DNA of 64,000 nt from assembly GCA_026708645.1 (NCBI GenBank), contig JAPOUM010000044.1, positions 42,558 through 106,557 on the forward strand. The letters run 5' to 3'. The DNA comes from Acidimicrobiaceae bacterium. GTDB taxonomy: Bacteria > Actinomycetota > Acidimicrobiia > Acidimicrobiales > Aldehydirespiratoraceae. The notes beneath the pieces were generated by a model, which was given only the letters and a program-made list of their open reading frames with translations, was not told where the DNA came from and ran no database searches. Position numbers and translations under genes: made by a program. Shown here piece after piece: positions 49,363-58,311 of the stretch (its first letter is position 1; each line of letters opens with the position of its first letter).

Positions 49363-51167
49363 CCCGCCGAGCCTGCCGAGTCCACTGAGCCCGCCGGGTC
49401 CGCCGGGCCTGCCGAGTCCACTGAGCCCGCCGGGACGAGCTTGTGGACGCGTCTGCCCCAGCTCGTCACCACGTAGATCTCGCCGGCGGCGTCCACCCCG
49501 AACCCGTAGACGCCTTGCAGCAGCTCCGGCTCGGGCAGCTGGGAGGTCCAGTCGATGTGTTCGCCCGCCCGTCCGGCGGGATCGAAGGTGACCGATCTCA
49601 GCCATCCCGCGGTGAAGTCTGCGTAGAGGTAGCGGCCCGCCAATTCGGGGATCGCCGAGCCGCGGTAGACATGGCCGCCGACCACGGCGATGCCTTCGTC
49701 GTGGCTGTAGCGCACTGCCGGCAGGGCATTGGGCTGATCGCAGTAGTCGGCGCGGATGCAGACTTCTCCCTCGAAAGCGCTCCATCCGAAGTCGATGCCG
49801 GCGTCGGAGCTGATGCTGGCGGTGTTGATCTCCTCACGGTCGTTCCATCCGACGTCGCCGATGATCAGAAGATCGCCGTCGATCGTGAAGCGCCACGGGT
49901 TCCGCAGACCGCCGGCCCACAGAGCGGGGTGCCCAGAGGCGCCGTCGGCGTGGGGATTGTCAGACGGGATCGTGTACGACTCGCCGGACGACGGCGCCGG
50001 GTCGATCCGTGCGATCGACCCCAAGAGGGTCCGCGGGTTGCGGCCGTGGCAGAAAGGGTCGCCGCCGCCCCCGCCGTCGCCGACGGCGATGTAGAGGCGC
50101 CCGTCCGGCCCGAATCTGAGTTGGCCCGCCTTGTGAGTCGGCGCGGTAGGGCGCTGCTCGAACACGATGACGGTCCGGGCCGAGTCCATGTCGACGGCGC
50201 CGCCGGACGGGGCGTGCCATTCGGTGACGACGCTGGCGCCGTCGCCGAAACGGGTGTGGAAGGTGTAGAGCAGACCGTTGGCTTCATGCTCGGGGTGGAA
50301 GGCGAGCGAGAGGAGCCCCTGCTCGGAGGAGAGCGCATCAACTCCCGCGCCGACTGGAGGAGCGGAGTCCCCGTCGGTTGCGTCGGCTTGGGAGAGCACC
50401 TCGGCGGACATGTCCAAAAAAGCGGGTTCGACCAGGCCGCCGTCGCGGACTTCGCTGATGATCCCGTCGCGCCCGACGACGAACAGCCGGTCGGTGCCGG
50501 GCCGGGGAAGCAGCTCTACAGCGCGAGCCGCGCCGTCGACGACGAGTTCGAGGCCGAACACGGCGGAACCGTTCCAGGGTTCTGCGGGCGGCGTGGTCGG
50601 GCTCGCCGGGGCGGACGGCCATCTGGCAGGTTGGTCGGAGCAGTCGGGAGCGGCGGCTGAGGGCTCAGGGTTCCCGGGGCTCTGCGGGCTGGTGGCTGCG
50701 GGCGGCGCGGATGCAGGCGGCGCAGAGGCAGGCTCAGAGACAGAGGCGTCTGGGAGGCCTGGGGGGTCTGTTTCGGTGGTTGAGGGCTCAGGACTCTGCG
50801 GCGCCGAAGTGTCAGCAGTTGACGGAACTGTCGGCGACGGCGCCTGCGCGCTCTGCGTCGCAGGACTGCCAGCGGGACTGTCCGCAGCGCGTCTGTCGTT
50901 TGTTGTGGTCTCTGACTGCGATTGTGATTGTGACTGCGTCTGAGTCTGTCGAGTCGGCGCCGGGGAAGCCTCGGTGCCTTGTTGTTGTGGTTCGCCTTGT
51001 TGTTCGCGCTGTTGCTCGTCTCGTGTCTCGCTTGCGACGTAGGGGTCGTCGGACGCACACGCTCCGAGGAACGCGAACAACCCGAAGAGCAGCAGCGCAG
51101 CCCATAGGAGGCGTCGCACAATGCGAGACACGGGAAGAACGTGAGACATGGGAAGAACGTGAGACAT
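49359..51167 (-). CDS. Glucose/sorbosone dehydrogenase-family lipoprotein (PQQ-type beta-propeller)
   Basis: 602 aa. Signal peptide with lipobox AFLGAC, then ~170 residues of Gln/Ser/Thr/Pro-rich linker, then a six-bladed GSDH propeller: GLLSLAFHPEHEANGLLYTF, AGQLRFGPDGRLYIAVGDGG, AGGLRNPWRFTI and GFGVDAAGEIYVVTS. Relatives oxidise aldoses with PQQ; the linker should hold the domain away from the cell surface. The N-terminus has a MSHVLP repeat from an 18-bp tandem repeat (51131-51167), giving three possible starts; the C-terminus ends in Ser-Val-Asp/Ala-Gly repeats. Confidence 0.85.
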   Translation of the reverse strand: MSHVLPMSHVLPVSRIVRRLLWAALLLFGLFAFLGACASDDPYVASETRDEQQREQQGEPQQQGTEASPAPTRQTQTQSQSQSQSETTTNDRRAADSPAGSPATQSAQAPSPTVPSTADTSAPQSPEPSTTETDPPGLPDASVSEPASAPPASAPPAATSPQSPGNPEPSAAAPDCSDQPARWPSAPASPTTPPAEPWNGSAVFGLELVVDGAARAVELLPRPGTDRLFVVGRDGIISEVRDGGLVEPAFLDMSAEVLSQADATDGDSAPPVGAGVDALSSEQGLLSLAFHPEHEANGLLYTFHTRFGDGASVVTEWHAPSGGAVDMDSARTVIVFEQRPTAPTHKAGQLRFGPDGRLYIAVGDGGGGGDPFCHGRNPRTLLGSIARIDPAPSSGESYTIPSDNPHADGASGHPALWAGGLRNPWRFTIDGDLLIIGDVGWNDREEINTASISSDAGIDFGWSAFEGEVCIRADYCDQPNALPAVRYSHDEGIAVVGGHVYRGSAIPELAGRYLYADFTAGWLRSVTFDPAGRAGEHIDWTSQLPEPELLQGVYGFGVDAAGEIYVVTSWGRRVHKLVPAGSVDSAGPADPAGSVDSAGSAG

Positions 51168-51226
51168 GCGACGACGCTGTCACTCAGAGCGCTTCATCGG
51201 CGTGCGCCGGCCTCAGAGGTCGGACC

Positions 51227-53827
51227 TCAGGGCTGAGCCTCGTCGGCGCGCGCGAGTTCAACAGCGACTGAGAGTTCGGCGCCCTCGACAGTGATCAAAT
51301 CGCTGATCCGTCCGGCGGCTCTCACGTCGCCTGCAACGCTTTCCAGCACTCTCAGCCGCTCAGGCGTGTCGGTCACCGCGGCCCGCAGCACTTCGGTGCG
51401 AAGCGGTCGCTTGGCCTCGGATTTGGCTCGCCGCACCGCGCTGAGCACCGCCGCGGCCAGCATGCTCGGCGCCGCCGTGGCGCCGCCGGCCGAAGCCCGC
51501 AGACGCTCCGCGGTCGGCCACGCCGAGACGTGCACGGAGTCGTGGTGCCACCAGCTCCACACTTCCTCAGCCACGAAGGGCATGTACGGGGCGAAGAGCT
51601 GCTGAAGCACCTCCAGCGCGGAGCGCAGCGCCCGCCGGGCCGACAGGGAGGCGGCTTCGCCCTGTTCGCCGTAGGCGCGTGCTTTGACCAGTTCCAGATG
51701 GTCGTCGGTGAAAGCCCAGAAGAACGACTCGGTGCGTTCCAGGGCCCGCGCGTAATCGAAAGACCCCAACGCCGCGTCGGCCTCGTCGAGCAGGTCGGCC
51801 AGCCTCGCCAGCATGGAACGGTCCAGTGCCTGCGTGACGGCGCCCTCGCCGGGGTCGTCGAAGCGCAGCGCGAACTTCGAAGCGTTGAGCAGTTTCACGG
51901 CGAGGCGCCGGCCGATGCGGAACTGCTGCTCATCGAAAGCCGTGTCGGTTCCGGGGCGTCCGCAGGCCGCCCAGTAGCGCACCGCGTCGGCGCCGTAGCG
52001 TTCCAGCAGCTCGGTGGGAACCTGAACGTTGCCTTTCGACTTGGACATCTTCTTGCGGTCCGGGTCGAGTATCCAGCCCGACAGAGCGCAGTTGCGCCAA
52101 GGCGCCGCGTCGGCGTCGAAATGCGCCCGCACCACCGTCGAGAACAGCCAGGTGCGAATGATGTCGTGCGCCTGCGGTCGCAGATCCATGGGGAAAGTCG
52201 ACTCATGCAGGCTTTCGTCGCTGCGCCAGCCGGTGGCGATCTGAGGCGTCAGTGAGGACGTGGCCCAAGTGTCCATCACGTCGGGGTCGCCTGTGAATCC
52301 GCCGGGCTGATCCCGCTGAGTCTGCTCATAACCGGGCGGGCAGTCGACCGAAGGGTCGACCGGCAGAGCGCCGTCGTCGGGTTGCAGAGGGTCTTCCCAC
52401 ACCGCCCGGCCGGCGTCGTCGAGGCGGTACCACAGCGGGATCGGCACGCCGAAGTAGCGCTGGCGGCTGATCAGCCAGTCGCCGTTGAGCCCCGCGATCC
52501 AGTTCTCGTAACGGGCGCGCATGTAGTCGGGGGTCCAGTTCATCTGAGTGCCGCGGTCGATCAGAGCCCGGCGCAGCGCGTCGTCGCGGCCGCCGTTGCG
52601 GATGTACCACTGGCGGCTGGCCACTATCTCCAGCGGCTTGTCGCCCTTCTCGAAGAACTTCACCGGATGAGTGATGGGCCGGGGCTCGCCGTCGAGGTCG
52701 CCGCTCTCAGCGAAAACGGCTGCGATCTCGCGGCGGGCCGCGGCCGCGGTCTTGCCGGCCAGGCGAGCGTAGGCGGCACGTCCCGCGGGCGATTCGACGG
52801 CTGCGGGCGGCTCCGCCGCGAAGCGCCCGTCGCGGCCGACCACGGTGCGGGTCGGCAGGTCGAGCTCGCGCCACCAGGTGATGTCGGCGGTGTCTCCGAA
52901 GGTGCAGATCATGGCTATGCCGGTGCCCTTGTCTGGGTCGGCGGCAGGATGGGCGAGCACCGGCACTTCCACGTCGAACACGGGGCTGAGCACCGTCGAG
53001 CCCAGACGCGGCCGGTAGCGGGCGTCGTCGGGATGGGCCACCAGCGCCACGCATGAGGGCACCAGTTCGGGGCGGGTGGTGTCGATCCAGATGTCGTCGC
53101 CGCCGACGCCGCTGAAGCGCAGCTTGTGGTAGGCGCCGGGCATCTCTCGGTCGTCCAGCTCCGCTTGAGCCACCGCCGTCTGGAAGCTGACGTCCCACAG
53201 CGTCGGGGCTTGGATCTGGTAGGCCTCGCCGCGTCGCAGATTCTCGAGGAAAGCGAGCTGCGAAACCCGCCGGCAATGACCGTCGATGGTGGTGTAGGTG
53301 CGGGTCCAGTCCACCGACAGGCCGATGCGTCTGAACAGATCCTCGAAGGCCTGCTCGTCTGAGGCGGTCAGCTTCTCGCAGAGCTCGATGAAATTGGGTC
53401 GGCTCACCTGCACCGCCTGACGTCCGCCGGCGCCGGAGGCCGGGGCGTTCTCGGGATCGAAGTCGGGATCGTAGGGCAGCGACGGGTCGCAGCTGACGCC
53501 GTAGTAGTTCTGCACCCGCCTTTCGGTGGGCAGGCCGTTGTCGTCCCAGCCCATCGGGTAGAAGACGGCCTTGCCCGACATGCGACGATGACGGGCGATG
53601 ATGTCGGTGTGTGTGTAGCTGAACACGTGGCCCACGTGCAGCGAGCCGCTCACGGTCGGAGGGGGAGTGTCGATTGAGAACACCTCGCCGCGCGGGCGCC
53701 CCTCGTCGAAACGGTAGATCCCCGACGCCTCCCACACGTCGTCCCATTTGGCTTCGAGGCCCTCGAGCCCGGGCTTGTCAGGGATCGCAGCAGGCGGTCT
53801 CGGCGTCTTGTCCGCAGTCGGGCTCAT
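51227..53827 (-). CDS. valS: Valyl-tRNA synthetase
   Basis: 866 aa class Ia synthetase that charges tRNA-Val. HVGH (HIGH motif) is at residues 64-67 in SGSLHVGHVFSYTHTDI, KMSKSKGNV is the KMSKS loop, and a CP1 editing domain lies between. GWDDNGLPTERRVQNYYGV is typical of ValS. The C-terminus is complete but lacks the long coiled coil of E. coli ValS, as in many actinobacteria. A TAGCTT box lies 9 bases before the ATG. Divergent from the K+ channel gene. Confidence 0.95.
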   Translation of the reverse strand: MSPTADKTPRPPAAIPDKPGLEGLEAKWDDVWEASGIYRFDEGRPRGEVFSIDTPPPTVSGSLHVGHVFSYTHTDIIARHRRMSGKAVFYPMGWDDNGLPTERRVQNYYGVSCDPSLPYDPDFDPENAPASGAGGRQAVQVSRPNFIELCEKLTASDEQAFEDLFRRIGLSVDWTRTYTTIDGHCRRVSQLAFLENLRRGEAYQIQAPTLWDVSFQTAVAQAELDDREMPGAYHKLRFSGVGGDDIWIDTTRPELVPSCVALVAHPDDARYRPRLGSTVLSPVFDVEVPVLAHPAADPDKGTGIAMICTFGDTADITWWRELDLPTRTVVGRDGRFAAEPPAAVESPAGRAAYARLAGKTAAAARREIAAVFAESGDLDGEPRPITHPVKFFEKGDKPLEIVASRQWYIRNGGRDDALRRALIDRGTQMNWTPDYMRARYENWIAGLNGDWLISRQRYFGVPIPLWYRLDDAGRAVWEDPLQPDDGALPVDPSVDCPPGYEQTQRDQPGGFTGDPDVMDTWATSSLTPQIATGWRSDESLHESTFPMDLRPQAHDIIRTWLFSTVVRAHFDADAAPWRNCALSGWILDPDRKKMSKSKGNVQVPTELLERYGADAVRYWAACGRPGTDTAFDEQQFRIGRRLAVKLLNASKFALRFDDPGEGAVTQALDRSMLARLADLLDEADAALGSFDYARALERTESFFWAFTDDHLELVKARAYGEQGEAASLSARRALRSALEVLQQLFAPYMPFVAEEVWSWWHHDSVHVSAWPTAERLRASAGGATAAPSMLAAAVLSAVRRAKSEAKRPLRTEVLRAAVTDTPERLRVLESVAGDVRAAGRISDLITVEGAELSVAVELARADEAQP

Positions 53828-53900
53828 GCGGGCGCAAAGCTAACCGGCCCCGCACCCGCTGCGGCGCCGCCGCCGAAGCTAGGATCCGGTCGTAACAGCT

Positions 53901-54689
53901 GTGAGGTTCCGGTTCCTTAAGTTCCTTGGGCGAGGCCATCGTCATCCGCCTCTGGTTCGAGGCGCCCCCAAAGACCCTTGGGGGCGTTTCTGGGCCGGTT
54001 TGAGCTTGCTGGCGGTGGTGGTCGCCGCCGGCACTTTCGGCTATCACCGTCTGGGGTTGTCGTTCATGGACGCCCTGTATCAGACGGTCATCACCATCAC
54101 CACCGTCGGATACGACGAGATCGGCACGGTCACCGACGGTTACCGGGTCTTCACCGTGGTGTTGATCCTGTTCGGAGTGGGCACGGCCCTCTACACGCTC
54201 GGCGTTCTCATAGAGTCGCTGTTCGAGGGACGGCTCGACGTAGAGATTAGGAGGCGGCGCATGCAGAAGCAGATCGACCGGCTGGACGCCCATGTGGTGC
54301 TTTGCGGCTATGGCCAGGTCGGCGGCGCCATCCACCGTGAGCTGACGTCCGCGGGGCGCACGGTGGTGGTGGTCGACCGACGGGCGCTCGACAGCGAGCA
54401 GCTGCGGTATGCGGTGACCGGCGAAGCGACCGACGACGACGTGCTGATGGCGGCCGGTCTGCGCCGTGCCGGGGCGCTGGTGCTGGCGCTGGACTCCGAC
54501 GTGGACAATCTCTATGTCGCGCTGACGGCGCGTTCGATGTGCCCTGCACTGTTCATCGTGGCCCGCTCCAACAAATCCTCCGCTGAGCCGAAGCTGCGCC
54601 AAGCCGGCGTGGACCAGGTCGTGAACCCGCATGAGATCGGCGGCTCGAGGATGGCTGCGCTCGTGTCGGCGGCGGCCGCTTCCGGGTAG
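53901..54689 (+). CDS. Two-helix potassium channel with RCK (TrkA-N) domain
   Basis: 262 aa. Two membrane helices flank a pore loop with the K+ selectivity filter TTVGYDEIG; the cytoplasmic part is an RCK/TrkA-N Rossmann domain (HVVLCGYGQVGGAIHRELTS, VVVDRRALDSEQL, GEATDDDVLMAAGLRRAGAL). This is the Kch/MthK-like layout without a TrkA-C domain. GTG 53901 is used. Ends 15 bp before tRNA-Gln. Confidence 0.9.
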   Translation: MRFRFLKFLGRGHRHPPLVRGAPKDPWGRFWAGLSLLAVVVAAGTFGYHRLGLSFMDALYQTVITITTVGYDEIGTVTDGYRVFTVVLILFGVGTALYTLGVLIESLFEGRLDVEIRRRRMQKQIDRLDAHVVLCGYGQVGGAIHRELTSAGRTVVVVDRRALDSEQLRYAVTGEATDDDVLMAAGLRRAGALVLALDSDVDNLYVALTARSMCPALFIVARSNKSSAEPKLRQAGVDQVVNPHEIGGSRMAALVSAAAASG

Positions 54690-54703
54690 CCTGAAGGTCT
54701 CCG

Positions 54704-54775
54704 TCGGGGATGGTGTAATCGGTAACACAGCTGGTTCTGGCCCAGCCATTGGGGGTTCAAGTCCTCCTCCCCGAA
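54704..54775 (+). tRNA. tRNA-Gln (anticodon CUG)
   Basis: Full cloverleaf: acceptor TCGGGGA / TCCCCGA, D-stem GTGT / ACAC, anticodon stem GCTGG / CCAGC with loop TTCTGGC (anticodon CTG), T-loop GGGGG-TTCAAGT-CCTCC and discriminator A. Only part of the 3' CCA is encoded, so CCA would be added by the nucleotidyltransferase. Confidence 0.92.
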
Positions 54776-54801
54776 CCGGGCGCTATCCTGCGCCGTCGCC
54801 T

Positions 54802-54877
54802 GCCCCGTTCGTCTAGCGGCCTAGGACGCCACCCTCTCAAGGTGGTAGCACGGGTTCAAATCCCGTACGGGGTGCCA
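54802..54877 (+). tRNA. tRNA-Glu (anticodon CUC)
   Basis: Acceptor GCCCCGT / ACGGGGT, anticodon loop CTCTCAA with anticodon CTC, T-arm CGGGTTCAAATCCCG, discriminator G and an encoded CCA at 54875-54877. It lies 26 bp after tRNA-Gln in the same direction, a usual Gln-Glu pair that is probably co-transcribed. Confidence 0.93.
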
Positions 54878-54901
54878 CGCCATGCCGACGCCGCGTCTTG
54901 G

Positions 54902-55840
54902 TCAAGGCTGCTGACTTTTTTGTTTTCGGATCTGGATTAGAAGCGAGATTAGGACGAGGATCATCACCGCCGCTTGTTCGATTCGGTCGGCTATGCGAAC
55001 CGCGGCGGGGATGTCCGCAGGGTTTGGCCGCGGCCCGTCGCCTAGACGCGGGCGGTCCTCGGTGGCGGACCCGTAGCGCAGCGGTCCACCCAGCCGGCGG
55101 CCCAGTGCTGCGGCCATGGCTGCCTCGGCCACGCCCGCGTTGGGAGACGGGTGGGCCGGTGAGTCCCGGCGCACGACGGCGACGATCTCTCTGGCCCGGT
55201 GAGGGTGCAGCACAGCCAGCAGCGCGGCGAAGATCCTTGCAGGCACATAGTTGGCCATGTCGTCGAGGCGGGCCGCGGCCCAACCGAAGTTGCTGTGTCT
55301 CTCGTTGCGGTGGCCGACCATGGAATCCATGGTGTTGACGGCTCGATAGACGCAGGCGCCGGGCGCGCCCGCCACAGCCGCCCAGAAAGCTGGAGCGATC
55401 ACCGCGTCGACACTGTTCTCAGCCAGCGACTCGATGACTGCTGCTGCGATCCCCGACGAATCCAGATCCGACGGGTCCCGTCCGGCTAGTGCAGGCAACT
55501 CAGCCCGCGCCGCAGCCAGGTCTCCCGTTTCGAGCAGTCCGCCGACGCGCGACGCCACTCGACGAAGTTCCCGCCCCGCGACGGCGGCCCATGCACAAAC
55601 CGAGGTCGAGCCCGTCGCCAGGCCCGTGATCGCGCCTGTGACCGCGCCCGACAATGCGTAGACGGCGCCGTTCGATCGGCGGTCGGCCCACACCATCCGC
55701 TCGACGCGCTCCATGATCAGCCCGAAACCCGCCACCGGATGGACTGCGGCGGGCGGCTCTCCGATGAGACGGTCCATCGAGAGGCCGGCCGCGGTTGCCA
55801 AAAAACGCCTAGAGGTTCGGCTGCGCACTTTGCTGCTCAC
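54902..55840 (-). CDS. cbiB: Adenosylcobinamide-phosphate synthase CbiB/CobD
   Basis: 312 aa membrane protein that attaches aminopropanol (phosphate) to adenosylcobyric acid in B12 synthesis. Signatures: LIGEPPAAVHPVAGFG, VIESLAENSVDAVIAPAFWA, AVNTMDSMVGHRNERHSNFG and PSPNAGVAEAAMAAALG. GTG 55840 is used. Upstream on the same strand is a CobC-type aminotransferase-like gene; the 142-bp gap between them holds no recognisable cobalamin riboswitch. Confidence 0.92.
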   Translation of the reverse strand: MSSKVRSRTSRRFLATAAGLSMDRLIGEPPAAVHPVAGFGLIMERVERMVWADRRSNGAVYALSGAVTGAITGLATGSTSVCAWAAVAGRELRRVASRVGGLLETGDLAAARAELPALAGRDPSDLDSSGIAAAVIESLAENSVDAVIAPAFWAAVAGAPGACVYRAVNTMDSMVGHRNERHSNFGWAAARLDDMANYVPARIFAALLAVLHPHRAREIVAVVRRDSPAHPSPNAGVAEAAMAAALGRRLGGPLRYGSATEDRPRLGDGPRPNPADIPAAVRIADRIEQAAVMILVLISLLIQIRKQKSQQP

Positions 55841-55982
55841 TTCTACAGAGGCCGATGGGAGGGGAGAGTCGACAGCGTCGATGCGGGGCGAGGCCGTGGC
55901 CAGGGCGGCCTGTGAGCGCAGCGGACATGAGCGGCAAGTACACGGCTGCGACGCGACGAACTCTCGCTTGCCCCGCGCATGC

Positions 55983-56921
55983 TCAAGAATACGAGCCTTT
56001 GCCCAGACGGCTCAAAGCTTCTTCTAGGCGCTCCAGGCCTCTGCTGTCGGGCACTGCCACCCGCACGTAGTCCGGCATTGCGAAGCTGGTGCAGTCGCGG
56101 ACCACTATGCCCTCTCGGGCGAGGCGCTCCCGCAGACCTGGCGCCCGAACCAGCACCCAGGGGGCGTCGGCGGCGGTGACCTGCCAGCCTTCTTGCCGGA
56201 ACGCTTCGGCCAGTGCGGCCCGTCCCTCTGCCACCGCCCGTGACCAGGCCGGCGGATCGGCAAGTTCAAGCAGTTCCGCGAGCACGGCCAGCCCCAGCGA
56301 TCCCACCGCCCACTCGGGCTGATGACGCGAGTAGCGCCCGACGTCGTCGGCGATCACATAGCCGAGACGCAGCCCCGGACAGGCGAGCATCTTGGTCAGC
56401 GACCCCATCGCCACCCCGGAACGCCCCGCCGACCATCGGCCCGTGGCCAGTGGATAGAAAGCTTCGTCCCATACGTCGGCCGTCTCGCCGTCGCCGGCGA
56501 GAACCCCGCTCGGGTTGTGCGGGTCGCTGCGCCACACCGGCCCTTGAGAGCCTCGGGGGTGCAGAGAGAACTCCGGCTCTGAACTCACCCGGCCCCCTCT
56601 CTCGCGAGCCACGATCGCCACGGCCTCAGCGCCGCCGTTGGTCAGCAGCAGCCGATCGGGTTCGATTCCGATCGCTTCTGCCAACATGCGGGTTGCGGCC
56701 GCCGGCGCCGGATAGCGCCGCAGCGAATCGAGATTGCGAGCTGCTGCTGCGACGACGTCGGGCGCGAACGGGTTGAGGTTCTGCGACAGATCGAGGATCG
56801 AAGCGGGATCGATCCCCAACGCCTCGGCCACACGCGGCCCGTCGCCGCCGTGCCGACCCGGCGGAGGCACTCGCTGTCGTTGGCTCACTTGCTCTCGGGT
56901 GCTTGCTCGTTTAGTGGTCAT
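55983..56921 (-). CDS. CobC-like PLP enzyme (threonine-phosphate decarboxylase type)
   Basis: 312 aa class I/II aminotransferase-fold protein associated with cobalamin synthesis. ILDLSQNLNPFAPDV is the usual start of this family, DPHNPSGVL the Asn loop, DEAFYPLA the PLP Asp, and the Schiff-base Lys is in MGSLTKMLACPGLRLGYV. Next to cbiB, so it probably makes aminopropanol phosphate. Oddly, the ATG at 56921 lies inside the end of an IS481-type scar (56912-57018), so an insertion supplied the present start region; a GTG near 56889 (VSQRQRV) is an alternative. Confidence 0.8.
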   Translation of the reverse strand: MTTKRASTREQVSQRQRVPPPGRHGGDGPRVAEALGIDPASILDLSQNLNPFAPDVVAAAARNLDSLRRYPAPAAATRMLAEAIGIEPDRLLLTNGGAEAVAIVARERGGRVSSEPEFSLHPRGSQGPVWRSDPHNPSGVLAGDGETADVWDEAFYPLATGRWSAGRSGVAMGSLTKMLACPGLRLGYVIADDVGRYSRHQPEWAVGSLGLAVLAELLELADPPAWSRAVAEGRAALAEAFRQEGWQVTAADAPWVLVRAPGLRERLAREGIVVRDCTSFAMPDYVRVAVPDSRGLERLEEALSRLGKGSYS

Positions 56922-57018
56922 AGAGGTTGGTAGCAGCGTGTAGGGGGTGGGCCTCCTGTGTAAGTGTGGTGTTGCGAACAGCGAACGACACGAACACAGG
57001 AGGCTTGATGTCGCACGC
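56912..57018 (+). mobile_element. Second copy of the IS481-type left-end scar
   Basis: About 107 bp nearly identical to 17328-17435, from TAGTGG(T/A)CATAGAGG through AGGAGGCTTG to ATGTCGCACGC, then divergent. It is again the left end and first transposase codons only. It abuts the 5' end of the CobC-like gene. On the other side, minus-strand codons 57019-57117 (RKPVAHGAELLSFDVVLAAA) look like the start of a gene coupled by TTGA overlap to the hypothetical gene at 57114 and cut off by this insertion. Confidence 0.6.
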
Positions 57019-57113
57019 AGCGGCGGCCAGCACCACGTCGAAGCTGAGCAACTCAGCGCCGTGGGCGACCGGCTTGCGCTGCTGCTCTGCGTGGCCCCGC
57101 GCGAACGCCGGGG

Positions 57114-57653
57114 TCAAGCGGGCAGGCCGCGCGGGGCGCCTGAGCAGCGCAGCAGCTCCGAAACCAGGCAGGCGCCGTGCGCGGCCTGCGCCGATTCGTC
57201 GATGCTGGGGCTGGCAGAGCGGTCGCCGGCCGTCAGTCGCACGCTTGTGACGCCCAGCGCGATGTCGGGCTTGAGCAGCGCTTTGACGGATTTGTCGACC
57301 TCGGCACGGCTCTCAAGTCGCCTGAGGACATCGACCACCTCGTGCGGCGACAGCAGGGTGGCGAACCAGCGCTGATCGCAGGCGGCACCGCGCTCCCGGT
57401 ATGTGCCCGCGGCGCAATGCTCCAGGGAGCCGCCGATCTCGATGATCTTGATCCATTGGCTGATATCGCTGTGCCGGGGACACGAACTAGCCACCACCAG
57501 TTTCCGCAGTTCGCAGATGTGCATGTCGGCGGAGGAACTCATAGAGACTGACATGTCCGATTTCGCGGGCGCTGAGATGCGCATCTCGGCGCCTGGCACA
57601 CAATGAGCCAATGCGACCCCCAAGCGCAGCAGTTCGAATTCTGGACTTGACAT
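57114..57653 (-). CDS. Hypothetical protein, unknown function
   Basis: 179 aa soluble protein. ATG 57653 has a strong AGGAGGCG site 5 bases upstream. Contains SSPEFELLRLGVALAHCVPG, a Met/Ser-rich stretch (KSDMSVSMSSSADMHI), then helical segments (SPHEVVDVLRRLESRAEVDK). Eight cysteines are spread through it without a clear metal motif. No family recognised. It follows the small lipoprotein gene by 46 bp on the same strand and was probably followed by another gene now cut by the IS scar. Confidence 0.5.
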   Translation of the reverse strand: MSSPEFELLRLGVALAHCVPGAEMRISAPAKSDMSVSMSSSADMHICELRKLVVASSCPRHSDISQWIKIIEIGGSLEHCAAGTYRERGAACDQRWFATLLSPHEVVDVLRRLESRAEVDKSVKALLKPDIALGVTSVRLTAGDRSASPSIDESAQAAHGACLVSELLRCSGAPRGLPA

Positions 57654-57699
57654 CAAATCGCCTCCTGGGCTGGTTGTTGTTGTTGTGTTGCAACGACGG

Positions 57700-57969
57700 T
57701 CATGCCGCTCGAGCCGTCGCACGGCGACGCCGACTCGAGCGGATCCGGTGCAGCGGTTTCGGAGACCGGGTCGGGGTCGGAGTTCGCGTTGGCTGCGATG
57801 GCTTCGCTGTCGGCGGTAGCGGTAGCACTGGGGCCGGACTGCCGCTCGCTGGATCGCTGCCGCAGCCGACCGTGATCAGCATCACTGCCGGCACAAAGCA
57901 CGCCCATGCTCCCAACATGCGCGACGGCTTGTGATCGGTTGCGCGGACAACAGCCGGCCTCAGTGCCAT
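57700..57969 (-). CDS. Small putative lipoprotein behind an iron-box-like promoter
   Basis: 89 aa: MALRPAVVRATDHKPSRM, hydrophobic LGAWACFVPAVMLITVG and a lipobox ending in Cys (ITVGC), then a Pro/Thr-rich stretch and an Arg-rich end. Only the export signal and a linker are present, so it may be the front of a longer lipoprotein (for example a siderophore- or metal-binding protein) lost by frameshift; another frame stays open to 57653. The start is well supported: TAAGAT 6 bases upstream (leaderless) overlapped by a DtxR/IdeR-like palindrome. Confidence 0.5.
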   Translation of the reverse strand: MALRPAVVRATDHKPSRMLGAWACFVPAVMLITVGCGSDPASGSPAPVLPLPPTAKPSQPTRTPTPTRSPKPLHRIRSSRRRRATARAA

Positions 57970-57975
57970 GCACCT

Positions 57976-57997
57976 ATCTTAGGAAAGCCTAACTACA
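57976..57997 (-). promoter_or_regulatory. -10 box with DtxR/IdeR-like operator
   Basis: -10 TAAGAT covers 57976-57981. Overlapping it, 57979-57997 reads TTAGGAAAGCCTAACTACA on the plus strand, close to the DtxR/IdeR consensus TTAGGTTAGGCTAACCTAA, with the TTAGG...CTAA core intact. Suggests repression when iron (or manganese) is plentiful. Confidence 0.45.
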
Positions 57998-58311
57998 ATT
58001 GCAAACTGCACCTATATCATCGCGGATCGCCGCTAAAACAGGGGCTTCTCGTGGTGCTCGCCTATGGAAGGGGAGAGGGGGGACGCCGAGCGGCACCGCT
58101 GTGGGTGCAGACGATCACGATGACCCGGCCGCCGGGAATGGCCGCCGTCAAGATGGTTAGTCGGTCAGGTGAGACGCCGTGTGATCATCGACAGGCCGTC
58201 CGCTATGGGGATCAACACCACGTCGACCGGTCGTCTTTGTGGACGTGCGCGTGGAACTGGCGCAGGGACTGAAGGCGGCCGGACGAGCAAGCTGATCGCC
58301 CGCAGGTCGAA
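57998..58311. other. Intergenic stretch without a supported gene
   Basis: About 310 bp between the iron-box promoter and the convergent end of the AAA/DUF4143 gene. AT-richer near 58000-58030. Open frames on both strands are short and unlike proteins. Minus-strand bases 58165-58230 (VVLIPIADGLSMITRRLT) look faintly protein-like but are unassigned. Confidence 0.4.

Noticed and set aside
55841..55982. Cobalamin riboswitch between the two cobalamin genes
   Set aside because: No B12-box or expected helices recognised; the stretch is short and lies between co-oriented genes.
57931..58272. Plus-strand open frame of 113 codons
   Set aside because: No ribosome site, composition unlike a protein, and it overlaps the well-supported minus-strand promoter at 57976.
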